DNA of 64,000 nt from NCBI GenBank assembly GCA_947499715.1, contig CANMPL010000007.1, positions 124,001 to 188,000 of the forward strand. Reading direction: 5' to 3'. The translations under genes and the position numbers were made by a program. This document shows positions 34,571 through 44,212 of the stretch, in pieces (positions within the stretch are counted from its first letter, which is position 1; each line of letters starts with the position of its first letter). The notes beneath the pieces are model-generated. The model had not been told where the DNA came from. It saw nothing but the letters and a program-made list of their open reading frames with translations, and ran no database searches. Source of the DNA: an uncultured Paracoccaceae bacterium (GTDB taxonomy: Bacteria; Pseudomonadota; Alphaproteobacteria; Rhodobacterales; Rhodobacteraceae).

Positions 34571-35794
34571 ATGAACCACAGCAGCGCCATTTCAGCCGCC
34601 GGATTTGGCCCCGATCTGGGCCCGTTTGACTGGTCAGACCCGTTCCGGCTTGAAGATCAACTGACCGAGGATGAAAGAATGCTGCGTGACGCCGCGCGCG
34701 CCTTCGCTGAAAGCAGGCTGCAACCGGGCGTGACAGAGGCATACCGCGATGCCGTCACCGCACCGCAGATTTTCGCCGACATGGGGGCCGCTGGCCTGCT
34801 TGGCAGCACGATCCCTGAAGAATACGGCGGCCTTGGTGCCAACTACGTCACTTACGGTCTGATCGCGCGCGAAATTGAACGGGTCGACAGCGGCTACCGG
34901 TCGATGATGTCGGTTCAGTCCAGCCTCGTGATGTATCCGATCCATGCTTACGGTTCTGATACGCAACGCGAGAAATATCTGCCCGGCCTCGCATCTGGCA
35001 CTTTGATCGGCTGCTTTGGCCTGACCGAACCCGACGCGGGCAGCGATCCCGCGGGCATGAAGACCGTCGCCAAGAAAACTGCCGATGGCTATGTCATTTC
35101 AGGCTCAAAAATGTGGATATCGAACGCCCCCATCGCCGATGTCTTTGTTGTCTGGGCCAAGTCAGAGGCGCATGACGGCAAGATCCGGGGCTTTGTGCTG
35201 GATAAGGGCATGGCCGGGCTTTCCGCGCCCAAGATCGGCGGCAAATTGTCCCTGCGCGCCTCCATCACGGGCGAGATTGTGATGAAGGATGTTGAGGTGA
35301 GCGAAGACGCGCTTTTGCCCGGTGTGCAGGGCCTCAAAGGGCCATTTGGCTGCCTGAACCGCGCGCGATTTGGTATTGCCTGGGGTGTCATGGGCGCGGC
35401 AGAGGCGTGCTGGCACGCGGCGCGCCAATATGGGCTGGACCGCAAACAATTTGGCAAACCATTGGCGCAAACGCAGCTGTTTCAGAAAAAACTTGCCGAC
35501 ATGCAGACCGAAATTGCGCTTGGCCTGCAGGGCGCGTTGCAAGTGGGCCGCCTGATGGATCAGGGCCGCGCCGCGCCAGAGATGATCAGCCTGATGAAAC
35601 GCAACAACTGTGGCAAAGCCCTTGATATTGCACGTGCTTCGCGTGACATGCACGGCGGCAATGGCATCGCAGAGGATTTCCAAATCATGCGCCACATGGT
35701 CAATCTGGAAACCGTCAATACCTACGAGGGCACGCATGACGTTCATGCGCTCATCCTGGGACGCGCGCAAACTGGACTCCAAGCGTTCTTTTAG
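34571..35794 (+). CDS. gcdH: Acyl-CoA dehydrogenase, glutaryl-CoA dehydrogenase type
   Basis: The 407-residue flavoenzyme matches glutaryl-CoA dehydrogenase. It starts with F-D-W[14 protein letters not shown] and continues with [14 protein letters not shown] and the adenine/FAD region K-x-W-I-S-N-A. The catalytic glutamate lies in T-Y-E-G-T-H-D-V-H, and M-H-G-G-N-G-I is also present. It converts glutaryl-CoA to crotonyl-CoA in lysine and tryptophan degradation. It stands alone, with no visible pathway partner nearby. Confidence 0.92.
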   Translation: MNHSSAISAAGFGPDLGPFDWSDPFRLEDQLTEDERMLRDAARAFAESRLQPGVTEAYRDAVTAPQIFADMGAAGLLGSTIPEEYGGLGANYVTYGLIAREIERVDSGYRSMMSVQSSLVMYPIHAYGSDTQREKYLPGLASGTLIGCFGLTEPDAGSDPAGMKTVAKKTADGYVISGSKMWISNAPIADVFVVWAKSEAHDGKIRGFVLDKGMAGLSAPKIGGKLSLRASITGEIVMKDVEVSEDALLPGVQGLKGPFGCLNRARFGIAWGVMGAAEACWHAARQYGLDRKQFGKPLAQTQLFQKKLADMQTEIALGLQGALQVGRLMDQGRAAPEMISLMKRNNCGKALDIARASRDMHGGNGIAEDFQIMRHMVNLETVNTYEGTHDVHALILGRAQTGLQAFF

Positions 35795-35899
35795 TGACAA
35801 AAACACCTAAGTTTAGACGACCACATTACGCAATTTCGCCGCAAAGACCTGTCAAACACGATCCAACGGCCCATGAAAGCGGCCCAACCGGAGAGCAGC

Positions 35900-36859
35900 A
35901 TGACCGACACAACTTTGATCCTTGACGCCGATCTTGCCGGACGGACCGGGGATGATTGGTTGGATACGCTCGAAGACGTGGCCGAGGAACATGGCTATTT
36001 TGAACCGCTTGGGCCAGATCATCAGGCGGTCTTTCTTGCCGCGGGACCCCGCCTCTTAGTGACATTCGAAGACGCCGAGACGATCACCAAAACAAACGAA
36101 GCAGAACCCCGCAGCTTTACCTTTGCGCGCCAGCACGGCTGGTCGATCCTTTCGATTATCAGCAATACAGAAAGCTGGTTCCGGCACCCTGCGATCTATC
36201 AGTTCTTCGACAAGCTGACCGACGAAGGGACGTTTGATGGCTTTGAAGAGGTGTTGTTCTTTGGTGCTGGTGGTGCTGGCTATGCGGCGGCGGCTTACAG
36301 CGTTGCTGCCCCCGGTGCGCGCGTCCTTGCACTGCGCCCGCAGGCGACACTATGTGCTGATGTTGCCCGCTGGGACACCCGTTTTGTCGCGCAACGCCGT
36401 CATGATTTTAACAGCCGCTATGGCTATGCCCCCGATATGATCGAGGCGGCCCAAACAGCCTATATCGTGCACAGCCCGCAGCAAAAGGCTGATGGCATTC
36501 ATGCTTCGCTTTTCCGGCGCCCCAATGTGGTGCAACTGCGTGTGCCCGGCATTGGCGGCAAGTTCGAAGCTACGCTTGATAATGTCGATGTGCTTGATGA
36601 TGTCATCGTGGCCGCCATGACCGGCGATCTGGCGCCTGCCAGTTTCCGGCGGCTGATTGCACCGCTCAAGTCTTTTGGCACATACCGCCGCATGTTGCAC
36701 AAACGCGCCGTTGATGCAGGTCATCCACAACTGGCCGCAAACCTCGCCGCCGCCATATTGCGTGACGGACCGGACGAATTCTTCCAGGCGCGTCTTGCCG
36801 AACACAAGGCCAATGGCATCCACCCGCGCCAGAACCTGTCAGAAACTGCCGCAGAATAG
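35900..36859 (+). CDS. Conserved hypothetical protein with alpha/beta-hydrolase-like elbow
   Basis: The 319-residue protein is not confidently assignable. It has W-L-D-T-L near residue 20, H-G-Y-F-E-P-L-G near 33 and a glycine-rich turn F-F-G-A-G-G-A-G-Y-A-A near 122. That turn sits after a beta strand like the nucleophile elbow of an alpha/beta hydrolase, but with Gly where Ser is expected. Relatives are, to my recollection, sometimes labelled phosphoadenosine phosphosulfate reductase, but none of the cysteine or PP-loop motifs of CysH is visible here. ATG 35900 follows GGAG. It stands alone between gcdH and pyrC. Confidence 0.75.
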   Translation: MTDTTLILDADLAGRTGDDWLDTLEDVAEEHGYFEPLGPDHQAVFLAAGPRLLVTFEDAETITKTNEAEPRSFTFARQHGWSILSIISNTESWFRHPAIYQFFDKLTDEGTFDGFEEVLFFGAGGAGYAAAAYSVAAPGARVLALRPQATLCADVARWDTRFVAQRRHDFNSRYGYAPDMIEAAQTAYIVHSPQQKADGIHASLFRRPNVVQLRVPGIGGKFEATLDNVDVLDDVIVAAMTGDLAPASFRRLIAPLKSFGTYRRMLHKRAVDAGHPQLAANLAAAILRDGPDEFFQARLAEHKANGIHPRQNLSETAAE

Positions 36860-36940
36860 GTCACCACGCGCTTATTCAGGCCTTCTGAGCCTATACACTC
36901 ACCTCTGGTCATGCTTCGCGGGGCGGTGTAACGATCTGTT

Positions 36941-37993
36941 ATGACAGAAAAGCACATCACCAGCCTTACAATCCGCCGCCCTGATGATTGGCACTTGCAC
37001 CTGCGCGACGGCGCAATGTTGCAGGCGGTGCTGCCCGAAACGACCCGCCATTTTGGCCGCGCGATCATCATGCCCAATCTGGTGCCGCCTGTTGTCACCA
37101 GCGCCGACGCAGCATCCTACCGCGACCGGATCATGGACGCGATGTCAGCGGGGGCTGACTTTGTGCCGCTGATGACGCTCTACCTGACCGAAGACACCGA
37201 CCCCGACGATGTGGCCAAAGCCCACGCCGCGGGCATTGCCACGGCGGTCAAACTTTACCCTGCCGGGGCCACGACCAATTCTGCCTCTGGGGTTCGTGAC
37301 TTTGACAAGGTGCGCCCGGTTCTGGACCGCATGGCTGAGATCGGGATGCCGCTTTGCGTGCACGGCGAAGTCACAAACCACGACGTCGATATCTTCGACC
37401 GAGAGGCGCGTTTCATCGACAAGGTCCTTAAGCCAATCCGCAAGAAAAACCCTGACCTGCGCATTGTCATGGAACATGTCACAACGCAGGATGCCGTCGA
37501 TTATGTCCGGGACGCCCGCAAGAATACCGCCGCCACAATCACCACGCATCACCTGATCATCAATCGCAACCACATCCTGGCCGGCGGCATTAAGCCCCAC
37601 TTCTATTGCCTGCCCGTGGCCAAGCGCGAACAACATCGCGTTGCCTTGGTGCAGGCTGCGATCTCGGGCGATAAACGGTTCTTTCTGGGCACCGACAGCG
37701 CCCCACACACCGACCCGCTTAAGCTACAGCCGTGTGGCTGTGCTGGCATCTTCACCGCGCCCAACACCATGTCTTGCCTCGCAGAGGTCTTCGATGCGGC
37801 CGGTGCCCTCAAGAAACTAGAGGCCTTCACCTCGCTCAACGGCCCCGCCTTCTATGGCCTGCCCGCGAATGAGGCGACGATTACCCTCACCAAAGGGGAT
37901 CCCGTTGCCTACCCTGCCCAGATCAACACCGCCGACGGCCCCGTGACGGTCTTTGACCCCGGCTTTCCGCTTCACTGGCGTGTCGACGGGTAG
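36941..37993 (+). CDS. pyrC: Dihydroorotase, PyrC type
   Basis: This enzyme closes N-carbamoyl-aspartate to dihydroorotate in pyrimidine synthesis. The 350-residue protein begins with [13 protein letters not shown] (metal ligands in H-L-H), and has [11 protein letters not shown] with the bridging lysine. It also shows H-G-E, the H-H-L zinc-ligand strand and G-T-D-S-A-P-H near the end. Length and motifs fit the E. coli-like dimeric class. pyrE follows 171 nt downstream. Confidence 0.96.
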   Translation: MTEKHITSLTIRRPDDWHLHLRDGAMLQAVLPETTRHFGRAIIMPNLVPPVVTSADAASYRDRIMDAMSAGADFVPLMTLYLTEDTDPDDVAKAHAAGIATAVKLYPAGATTNSASGVRDFDKVRPVLDRMAEIGMPLCVHGEVTNHDVDIFDREARFIDKVLKPIRKKNPDLRIVMEHVTTQDAVDYVRDARKNTAATITTHHLIINRNHILAGGIKPHFYCLPVAKREQHRVALVQAAISGDKRFFLGTDSAPHTDPLKLQPCGCAGIFTAPNTMSCLAEVFDAAGALKKLEAFTSLNGPAFYGLPANEATITLTKGDPVAYPAQINTADGPVTVFDPGFPLHWRVDG

Positions 37994-38164
37994 AAAGACG
38001 GTCGGGTCCGAGCCAGATGAAGCCGACGGGAACCCCCCGATCCGGGACAGAAGTAGGCGTCACCACAGGCGCAAACCAATCACCCACTTTCCTCGGCCCC
38101 GCCCTCTTAACAATTCACCAGAATCTCACTACACCGCGCCGGAGTTCACATCAGGATGCGCACC

Positions 38165-38842
38165 ATGATCCCTTCCAGCTTTCCCACAAAAGAAGAAATC
38201 GCCCGCCTCACTGCAACAATGCTGCTCGAGATTGACGCGATCAGCTTCAACGCCGACGACCCTTTTACCCATGCGTCTGGCAAAAAGGCGCCCACTTACG
38301 TCGATTGCCGCAAGCTCATCAGCTATCCCCGCATCCGCAGCACCCTGATGGACTTTCTGACGGTCACCATCATGCGCGACGCGGGCTTTGAAGCCTTCGA
38401 CAACATCGCCGGTGGCGAAACAGCAGGCATTCCCTTTGCTGCACTTGTCGCCGAACGGATGGCGCTGCCGATGACCTATGTGCGCAAAAAGCCGAAAGGC
38501 TACGGCAAAAACGCCCGTATCGAAGGTGCGATGACCGAAGATCAACGCGTCCTGCTGGTCGAGGATTTGACCACCGACGGCGGCTCCAAACTGTCCTTTG
38601 TGGACGCAATCCGCGACACCGGCGCGACCTGCACCGCCACCGCCGTCATCTTCTACTATGGGATCTTTGACGGCGTGGAAAAGACGCTGTCCGACCATGG
38701 CGTGCAGCTTTTGCACTTGTGCACATGGTGGGACGTTCTTGCCGTCGCGAAAGAGACAAAGGCCTACGACGCAAAAACCCTAAGCGCGGTAGAGGCTTAC
38801 CTGCGCAACCCTACCGGATGGATGCCCGGGGACACGATCTAA
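38165..38842 (+). CDS. pyrE: Orotate phosphoribosyltransferase
   Basis: This enzyme joins orotate and PRPP to OMP. The 225-residue protein has [14 protein letters not shown] near residue 35, the N-I-A-G-G-E-T-A-G region, R-K-K-P-K-G-Y-G-K and the PRPP loop [15 protein letters not shown] 38165 is preferred because AGGA sits 8 nt upstream; ATG 38156 would add three residues and has no spaced SD. It follows pyrC, and dnaB lies downstream. Confidence 0.95.
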   Translation: MIPSSFPTKEEIARLTATMLLEIDAISFNADDPFTHASGKKAPTYVDCRKLISYPRIRSTLMDFLTVTIMRDAGFEAFDNIAGGETAGIPFAALVAERMALPMTYVRKKPKGYGKNARIEGAMTEDQRVLLVEDLTTDGGSKLSFVDAIRDTGATCTATAVIFYYGIFDGVEKTLSDHGVQLLHLCTWWDVLAVAKETKAYDAKTLSAVEAYLRNPTGWMPGDTI

Positions 38843-39107
38843 TGCCAAAAACTTCCCCACAGGCCTGGGGATAAAACACCCACAGAATCGCGATGCAATC
38901 ACAGATGTTGTGACAGGCCCGCCTAAACCTGCTATATGATGATTTCTGTCGCGTCCCTCACGCCATCCCCAGATTTGTCCCGGCACTTATCCACTGACAT
39001 ATCAAGATGGCCAATCTCATCGGCCCGGTGCTATGACACACCAACTGGCCGGGGGGCTGGATGACGGGACAGATCGCGCGTCAATGCGCGGCAACAGGGT
39101 TGAGCAG

Positions 39108-40610
39108 ATGAACGAGATTTCGACATTTAACGCCAGTGGCGTCGAAGAGGCCGACGCCGACACCATGCCGCACTCGATTGAGGCTGAACAGCAGCTTCTG
39201 GGCGCGATTCTGACCAACAACGATATCTTCGACCGGATCGCAAATATCATCGGCCCACAACATTTCTACGATCCCGTCCATGCGCGCATTTTTGACGTGG
39301 CCTCTGCCCGGATCGCCAAGAACGCTTTGGCATCCCCGGTGACGCTCAAGACCTTTCTGGAAGATGACGAGGGCCTCAAGGAACTTGGCGGTCCCGCCTA
39401 TTTGGTGCGCCTTGCAGGCTCTGCAATTTCCGCATTTGCGGCCAAAGATTACGCTCAGATGATCTATGACCTGGCGATCCGCCGCAGGTTGATCGAGGTG
39501 GGCGAAACCATCGCCGACAAGGCCAAGACTGTCGATATCTCCTCCGAACCGGCGGCCCAAATCGTTGAAGCAGAACAAGAGCTCTATGCGCTGGCCGAAC
39601 AAGGCACGGCCGATTCAGGGTTCCAGTCTTTCCTGCGCGCCGTCACCGATGCCGTCAATGTTGCCAACGCCGCCTATCAGCGCGACGGGGGCATGTCCGG
39701 CGTTTCAACCGGCCTGACGGATATGGACAAGAAACTCGGCGGGTTGCACAAATCCGACCTGCTGATCCTCGCCGGTCGCCCGTCGATGGGCAAAACCTCA
39801 TTGGCCACCAACATCGCCTTCAACATCGCCAAAGCCTATCAAAAAGGCATCCTGCCCGATGGCTCTGAAGGGGCCGTCAATGGTGGCGTCGTTGGCTTCT
39901 ATTCACTCGAGATGAGCGCAGAGCAGCTCGCCGCGCGGATCCTGTCAGAGGCATCAGAAGTGCCCAGCGAACAGATCCGACGCGGCGATATGACGGAAAC
40001 CGAATTCCGCCGTTTTGTCGAAGCCGCCAAAAGCCTCGAATCCTGCCCGTTGTTCATCGACGACACGCCTGCCCTGCCGATCAGTCAACTCGCCGCCCGC
40101 GCCCGTCGCCTGAAACGGACCCACGGTCTGGACGTGCTGATGGTCGACTACCTCCAGCTGGTGCGCGGCACAGGCCGATCCGAAAACCGCGTCAACGAAA
40201 TCTCCGAGATCACCATGGGCCTCAAGGCCATTGCAAAGGAACTCAACATCCCCGTCATCGCCCTGTCGCAGCTTTCGCGTCAGGTCGAGAGCCGCGAAGA
40301 CAAACGCCCGCAGCTCTCTGACCTGCGTGAATCCGGCTCGATCGAGCAGGACGCCGACGTCGTGATGTTCGTGTTCCGCGAAGAATACTACGTCGAACGT
40401 GAAAAGCCCGGCGATCACGAGATGGAAAAGATGGCCGAATGGCAGGAACGCATGGAGCGACTGCACGGCAAAGCCGAAGTCGTCATCGGCAAACAACGCC
40501 ACGGACCCATCGGCACGGTTGAGCTCTCCTTCGAAGGTCAATTCACCCGCTTTGGCAACCTCGTCAAACCCTGGCAGCAAAACGACGGCGGTGGCGAAAC
40601 AAGCTTCTGA
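39108..40610 (+). CDS. dnaB: Replicative DNA helicase DnaB
   Basis: The 500-residue protein is the hexameric fork helicase. It has the N-terminal DnaB domain (P-H-S-I-E-A-E-Q-Q-L-L-G-A-I-L) and a RecA-like motor with Walker A G-R-P-S-M-G-K-T-S, Walker B V-L-M-V-D-Y-L-Q-L, S-Q-L-S-R-Q-V-E and L-R-E-S-G-S-I-E-Q-D-A-D. ATG 39108 is chosen because the conserved start region follows; the upstream extension is not conserved in character. It is the last gene before a module-1 repeat. Confidence 0.96.
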   Translation: MNEISTFNASGVEEADADTMPHSIEAEQQLLGAILTNNDIFDRIANIIGPQHFYDPVHARIFDVASARIAKNALASPVTLKTFLEDDEGLKELGGPAYLVRLAGSAISAFAAKDYAQMIYDLAIRRRLIEVGETIADKAKTVDISSEPAAQIVEAEQELYALAEQGTADSGFQSFLRAVTDAVNVANAAYQRDGGMSGVSTGLTDMDKKLGGLHKSDLLILAGRPSMGKTSLATNIAFNIAKAYQKGILPDGSEGAVNGGVVGFYSLEMSAEQLAARILSEASEVPSEQIRRGDMTETEFRRFVEAAKSLESCPLFIDDTPALPISQLAARARRLKRTHGLDVLMVDYLQLVRGTGRSENRVNEISEITMGLKAIAKELNIPVIALSQLSRQVESREDKRPQLSDLRESGSIEQDADVVMFVFREEYYVEREKPGDHEMEKMAEWQERMERLHGKAEVVIGKQRHGPIGTVELSFEGQFTRFGNLVKPWQQNDGGGETSF

Positions 40611-40660
40611 CGACCCGCATCGCTCATCCCCCAGAACTGCGTATCTACGCCGTCCAATCT

Positions 40661-40712
40661 CTTCTTTTGGCCACAAATATCCTCCGGGGGTCTGGGGGTG
40701 GAAACCCCCCAG
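40661..40712 (+). repeat. module-1 intergenic repeat downstream of dnaB
   Basis: CTTCTTTTGGCCACAAATAT starts 50 nt after the dnaB stop and is followed by C-rich/G-rich sequence and a hairpin (CTGGGGGT 40692-40699 with ACCCCCCAG 40704-40712). It is one of six related 3'-flanking copies. Confidence 0.7.
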
Positions 40713-40767
40713 TACGGCCTCCACAACATGCAAAACGCCAAATCTCCCTCACAGCCGCAAAAACCAT

Positions 40768-40798
40768 TTGACTTGGAGCCGCTCCAATAGGCTACCCC
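40768..40798 (+). promoter_or_regulatory. MerR-type promoter/operator, probably giving leaderless mRNA
   Basis: TTGACT (40768-40773) abuts the perfect dyad TTGGAGCCGCTCCAA (40773-40787). A MerR-style 19-bp spacer puts the -10 at 40793-40798, predicting transcription to start at or within a base or two of the ATG at 40805. The -10 itself (TACCCC) is poor. Confidence 0.6.
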
Positions 40799-40804
40799 GG
40801 TCCC

Positions 40805-41173
40805 ATGTTGATCAAAGATGCTTCCGTCGCCTCCGGCCTTTCCGCTGATACCATCAGATATTATGCCAAATCCGGCATGTTGCCGCCCATCGCCCGTGAC
40901 GCCCGTGGCTGGCGTGATTTTTCACCTGCTGATGTGGAGTGGCTGATCACGCTTAAACACTTGCGCAGCACCGGCATGCCACTGGCCGAGGTCAAACGCT
41001 TCGCCCAATCGGCCCATGCGCCTGACGCAGATACCTCTCAGAACCGTGCCCTGCGGCTGAACATCATGCAACGTCACGCCCACACTTTGGCCCGCCGGCA
41101 AACCGAACTCGACGCCTGTGCCAAATACCTCGCCCATAAGATCGCGATCTATTCCAACAAAAAGGATCACTGA
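40805..41173 (+). CDS. MerR-family transcriptional regulator
   Basis: The 122-residue protein has the MerR winged HTH (S-G-L-S-A-D-T-I-R-Y-Y-A-K-S-G-M-L-P-P) and the following D-V-E-W-L-I-T-L-K-H-L-R-S-T-G-M-P-L-A-E-V helices, ending in a dimerisation coiled coil. It lacks metal-binding cysteines at the C-terminus. The gene is followed after one base by an aldo/keto reductase and is preceded by its own MerR-type dyad promoter, so autoregulation and control of the reductase are likely. No SD precedes the ATG. Confidence 0.92.
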   Translation: MLIKDASVASGLSADTIRYYAKSGMLPPIARDARGWRDFSPADVEWLITLKHLRSTGMPLAEVKRFAQSAHAPDADTSQNRALRLNIMQRHAHTLARRQTELDACAKYLAHKIAIYSNKKDH

Positions 41174-41174
41174 C

Positions 41175-42164
41175 ATGCCGACATTGACCCTGCCCACCAA
41201 ACCCACACTCGGCCTTGGCTGCTGGGCCATCGGCGGCCCCTTCAACGCAGGCGACACCCCTGTCGGCTGGGGCGAGGTTGACGACGCCACCTCCATCGCC
41301 GCCATCCACGCAGGCCTCGACCATGGCATCCGGCTGTTTGACACCGCCCAAGCCTATGGCACCGGGCATTCAGAATCCGTATTGGGCACCGCCCTGAAAC
41401 ACCATCCAGATGTCACCATCGTTACGAAAATCGGCATCGACATTGATCCCGTCACCCGCCAGATCACGCCAAACCAAACCGACCCGCAGATCATCCGCGA
41501 CAGCATCACCGCCTCGTGCAAACGGCTGCAACGCGACCATATCGATCTGATCCTGCTGCACCTCAACGACCTGGCGATCCCAACCGCCACCCCGATCTTC
41601 GAAATGCTTGCGAACCTCTGCCAAGCAGGCACCATCGGCAGCTACGGCTGGTCCACCGACTACCCCGACCGGGCAACCGCCTTTCCCGACCACCCCGGAT
41701 TTACGACCGTTGAAATGGCGATGAACGTCTTCTTCGCCGCCGCGCATATGGTCCCCGCCGTCGAAAAGGCTGGCCTTGTCGCCCTGATCCGCTCACCGCT
41801 CGCGATGGGGATCCTCGGCGGGCGCTACGATGCCTCCAGCACCTTCGCGGGCAACGATGTGCGCAGCCAGAACCAGCAATGGCACGGCCACTTCCAAGAC
41901 GGTCGCGTCTCTCCAAAACGGCTCGCGCAGCTTGACGCGATCCGCGATATCCTCACGACCGATGGCCGCACTTTGGCCCAAGGCGCACTGGCATGGATAT
42001 GGGCCCGCAGCGCAAATGCCATCCCGATCCCAGGCTTTCGCACCCCGGCCCAGGTCGCAGATCTGGCAGGTGCCCTAGAAAAGGGCCCGCTGACCCACAC
42101 GCAAATGGTGGCGCTCGAAGCCCTCATCGACCGCGACGAAGAAGGGCCACCACAACCCCGCTAA
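41175..42164 (+). CDS. Aldo/keto reductase
   Basis: The 329-residue TIM-barrel oxidoreductase has G-L-G-C-W-A-I-G-G near the N-terminus, the catalytic region F-D-T-A-Q-A-Y-G-T-G-H-S-E (Asp and Tyr), V-T-K-I-G for the lysine, D-L-I-L-L-H-L-N for the histidine and a C-terminal NADPH-binding I-P-I-P-G-F-R-T. It reduces aldehydes or ketones with NADPH. It is co-transcribed with the MerR regulator, so it may detoxify a reactive carbonyl sensed by it; that link is inferred. Confidence 0.92.
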   Translation: MPTLTLPTKPTLGLGCWAIGGPFNAGDTPVGWGEVDDATSIAAIHAGLDHGIRLFDTAQAYGTGHSESVLGTALKHHPDVTIVTKIGIDIDPVTRQITPNQTDPQIIRDSITASCKRLQRDHIDLILLHLNDLAIPTATPIFEMLANLCQAGTIGSYGWSTDYPDRATAFPDHPGFTTVEMAMNVFFAAAHMVPAVEKAGLVALIRSPLAMGILGGRYDASSTFAGNDVRSQNQQWHGHFQDGRVSPKRLAQLDAIRDILTTDGRTLAQGALAWIWARSANAIPIPGFRTPAQVADLAGALEKGPLTHTQMVALEALIDRDEEGPPQPR

Positions 42165-42170
42165 TTGCAA

Positions 42171-42223
42171 CTTTCTTTTGAATGAAAATATGCGGCGGGG
42201 GTTTGGGGGTGCCAAACCCCCAA
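42171..42223 (+). repeat. module-1 intergenic repeat between aldo/keto reductase and sterol desaturase
   Basis: A diverged core CTTTCTTTTGAATGAAAATA starts 6 nt after the reductase stop and leads to the hairpin TTGGGGGT (42203-42210)/ACCCCCAA (42216-42223). It lies between convergent genes and may terminate both. Confidence 0.65.
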
Positions 42224-42229
42224 GTGCCA

Positions 42230-43402
42230 CTACTCTGTCGTCGTCCCTGCTTGGCTCTTGGGGTCTTCAACTTTTGGCTTTTGAAACGGATAGATGAACT
42301 GCCGCAAATACCCCCTCGGCACGGTGTTCCCAATCACGCCGTAATCCTCGGGCCAACGCTCCTCGGGCAAGTGATGGGTGCCAAACAACCAGTCATAAAT
42401 CGGAAAATGCGAAGAATAATTGATATCAATCGCCTCCCGGTCAGAGCCGTGATGCCAGTGGTGGAACCGTGGAGTCACCAGGAACCGCTCAACAAACCCG
42501 AACTTCCACCCAATGTTGGAATGAATGAACGAGGACGAAAAATAGACGATCAGCAAATAGGCCTGAATGGCGGCCGGATCAAAGCCCATGGTAAACATCG
42601 GCACCGCTGTCAGCCCACGCAAAATGGCGATCTCAATCAGATGCATCCGCGCGCCCGCCAGCCAATCCATCGATTTGGTGGAATGGTGGATCGCATGAAA
42701 ACGCCATAGCACTGGAAAAGTATGAAACGCGCGGTGGGTCCAGTATTGCACAAAATCCGTAGCCGCCATGATCACGATCACCTGCAACCAAAATGGCTGT
42801 GACCCGATATATGACCGCACCCCATCCAGTTGGATATTGGCATTCACAAAGTCGGTCGGCGCCAGCGTGATGAACCCCAGGATCTGCACTAGCATCGATG
42901 AAATCAGGTAATAAAACATATCCTCACGCCACTCCCCCCGAAACACCGTCTGCTCTGCCCGCGCGGGAAAAAACCGCTCCAGCGGGACAAAAAGGAAGCC
43001 GACCACCAACACATTGATGATGAAATAATCCAAGCCAAAATAGAAGCTCTGAGACGCTGCCCCACTTGTGTCAGGCTGCGTTGTCGCCATCAGCGACACC
43101 ACCACCGTCAAGCCCAGCGCCGTCCACCCAAGGACCCGCTTGTCTGACAGGATCAGACTGACCAACGACAGCGCATAACCCGCCAGCAAAATCACACGCA
43201 ATACGACCGTCATCACACCGCTCTGGTGGATGAACGCGATTTCGGGATAGGAAAACGTCTCAGGATACCAGCGCAACAGAACCATCAGCAGCCCGGCGAT
43301 CCCCGCCAAAAGCGCCAGCGACCCCGACAACCAACCGCTCCCAAATGGCCGTGCCGCACGGGGCTTCTCCAACTCCGTTACAAGATCCTTCAAAATGCCC
43401 AT
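42230..43402 (-). CDS. Sterol desaturase/fatty acid hydroxylase family membrane protein
   Basis: The 390-residue protein has about seven membrane helices and the di-iron histidine boxes H-R-A-F-H, H-A-I-H-H-S-T-K and H-H-W-H-H, spaced as in fatty acid hydroxylase superfamily members. An N-terminal block of four or five helices (about residues 20-130) is extra to the catalytic domain. The likely role is O2-dependent hydroxylation or desaturation of a membrane lipid. ATG 43402 with GAGGG upstream is preferred over GTG 43405. A module-2 repeat lies 50 nt upstream. Confidence 0.88.
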   Translation of the reverse strand: MGILKDLVTELEKPRAARPFGSGWLSGSLALLAGIAGLLMVLLRWYPETFSYPEIAFIHQSGVMTVVLRVILLAGYALSLVSLILSDKRVLGWTALGLTVVVSLMATTQPDTSGAASQSFYFGLDYFIINVLVVGFLFVPLERFFPARAEQTVFRGEWREDMFYYLISSMLVQILGFITLAPTDFVNANIQLDGVRSYIGSQPFWLQVIVIMAATDFVQYWTHRAFHTFPVLWRFHAIHHSTKSMDWLAGARMHLIEIAILRGLTAVPMFTMGFDPAAIQAYLLIVYFSSSFIHSNIGWKFGFVERFLVTPRFHHWHHGSDREAIDINYSSHFPIYDWLFGTHHLPEERWPEDYGVIGNTVPRGYLRQFIYPFQKPKVEDPKSQAGTTTE

Positions 43403-43452
43403 CACACCCTCAATTTCCTAACTGCAAAATCTCGTCCAAACGCACTTACTCC

Positions 43453-43493
43453 GGGACGGTGGGCGGGGCGCCTCGCGCTTGCGCGACAGCGGC
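43453..43493 (+). repeat. module-2 intergenic repeat upstream of sterol desaturase gene
   Basis: GGGACGGTGGGCGGGGCGC (43453-43471) is followed by hairpin TCGCGC-TT-GCGCGA (43473-43486) and CAGCGGC. The flanks match copies at 46328 and 57279 while the stem sequence is wholly different, which is covariation. It is antisense to its neighbours. Confidence 0.65.
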
Positions 43494-43504
43494 CCACCGG
43501 CCCG

Positions 43505-43918
43505 TCACAGCGCGGCACGTTCCACGATGCCTGCCACAAACCTTTGCAATTTGCCACGCCGATGCGCGCGCCTGTCCGAAAGACATAGCCAATCACCCGT
43601 CCGCGTATCCAAAGCCCGCCATCCGGTTCCATCCAGCATCTCCATGATCGTACCCTCGGCCGGTCCACGCGCAAAGATCGTAAATGTCACAACGTCCTCG
43701 TCACGCCCAAGCGCGATCTCCAGACTATAGCCATCACCGTCCAAAACGCCCCAAGTGGGATCTGACCAATCCACATCCGGACATGCTTGCAAGATCCTGG
43801 CCGCTATCTGCGCCCGCGTCCCAATAACGGTTGGCGCCCGCTCATCCTCTTTGGCAGCGTGTTGGCCCCTCCCGGGAATAGGCATCTCGGCGCCAAAGAC
43901 CATTACGTTCCAATCCAT
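43505..43918 (-). CDS. Hypothetical protein
   Basis: I do not recognise this 137-residue protein. It starts M-D-W-N-V-M-V-F-G and contains an acidic region W-G-V-L-D-G-D-G-Y-S-L-E-I-A-L-G-R-D-E-D near residues 56-75, followed by a beta-rich stretch and a basic tail. There is no signal peptide, membrane helix or cysteine motif. It is transcribed toward the sterol desaturase gene, with a module-2 repeat between them. Codon use looks native, supporting a real gene. Confidence 0.65.
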   Translation of the reverse strand: MDWNVMVFGAEMPIPGRGQHAAKEDERAPTVIGTRAQIAARILQACPDVDWSDPTWGVLDGDGYSLEIALGRDEDVVTFTIFARGPAEGTIMEMLDGTGWRALDTRTGDWLCLSDRRAHRRGKLQRFVAGIVERAAL

Positions 43919-44212
43919 GCCCGACCCTGCCTTCTTCGTTTCTCCCCACGGAATCGCAGAGCGGCACCTGCGTCAAGCCGCTTGCGCCTCCGATACCGCT
44001 GACCCGGGTGAACTGAAACTTGCAGGACACGCTTCACTTGGCGGTTGTCGCCCCTCGTGTTTCAGCCCCGGCGCTCCAATCCGATCAGATCGCTGTTGCA
44101 TCCGCCCCCCAATCGCAGGTCCGCCCCCGCAAACGTGATGTCATGACAGCGCACCTATGTGATTTGCATCCCTTCCCTGAACCCCTATCTTCACCAGCAA
44201 CAGGGGGACGAC

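Noticed and set aside
35900-36859. Label as phosphoadenosine phosphosulfate reductase
   Set aside because: No PP-loop, cysteine pairs or E-C-G-x-H motif is present; the true APS reductase is cysH at 22751-23500.
38855-38870. CCCCA-N6-TGGGG hairpin after pyrE
   Set aside because: The stem is only 5 bp with no T run; it is too weak to call a terminator.
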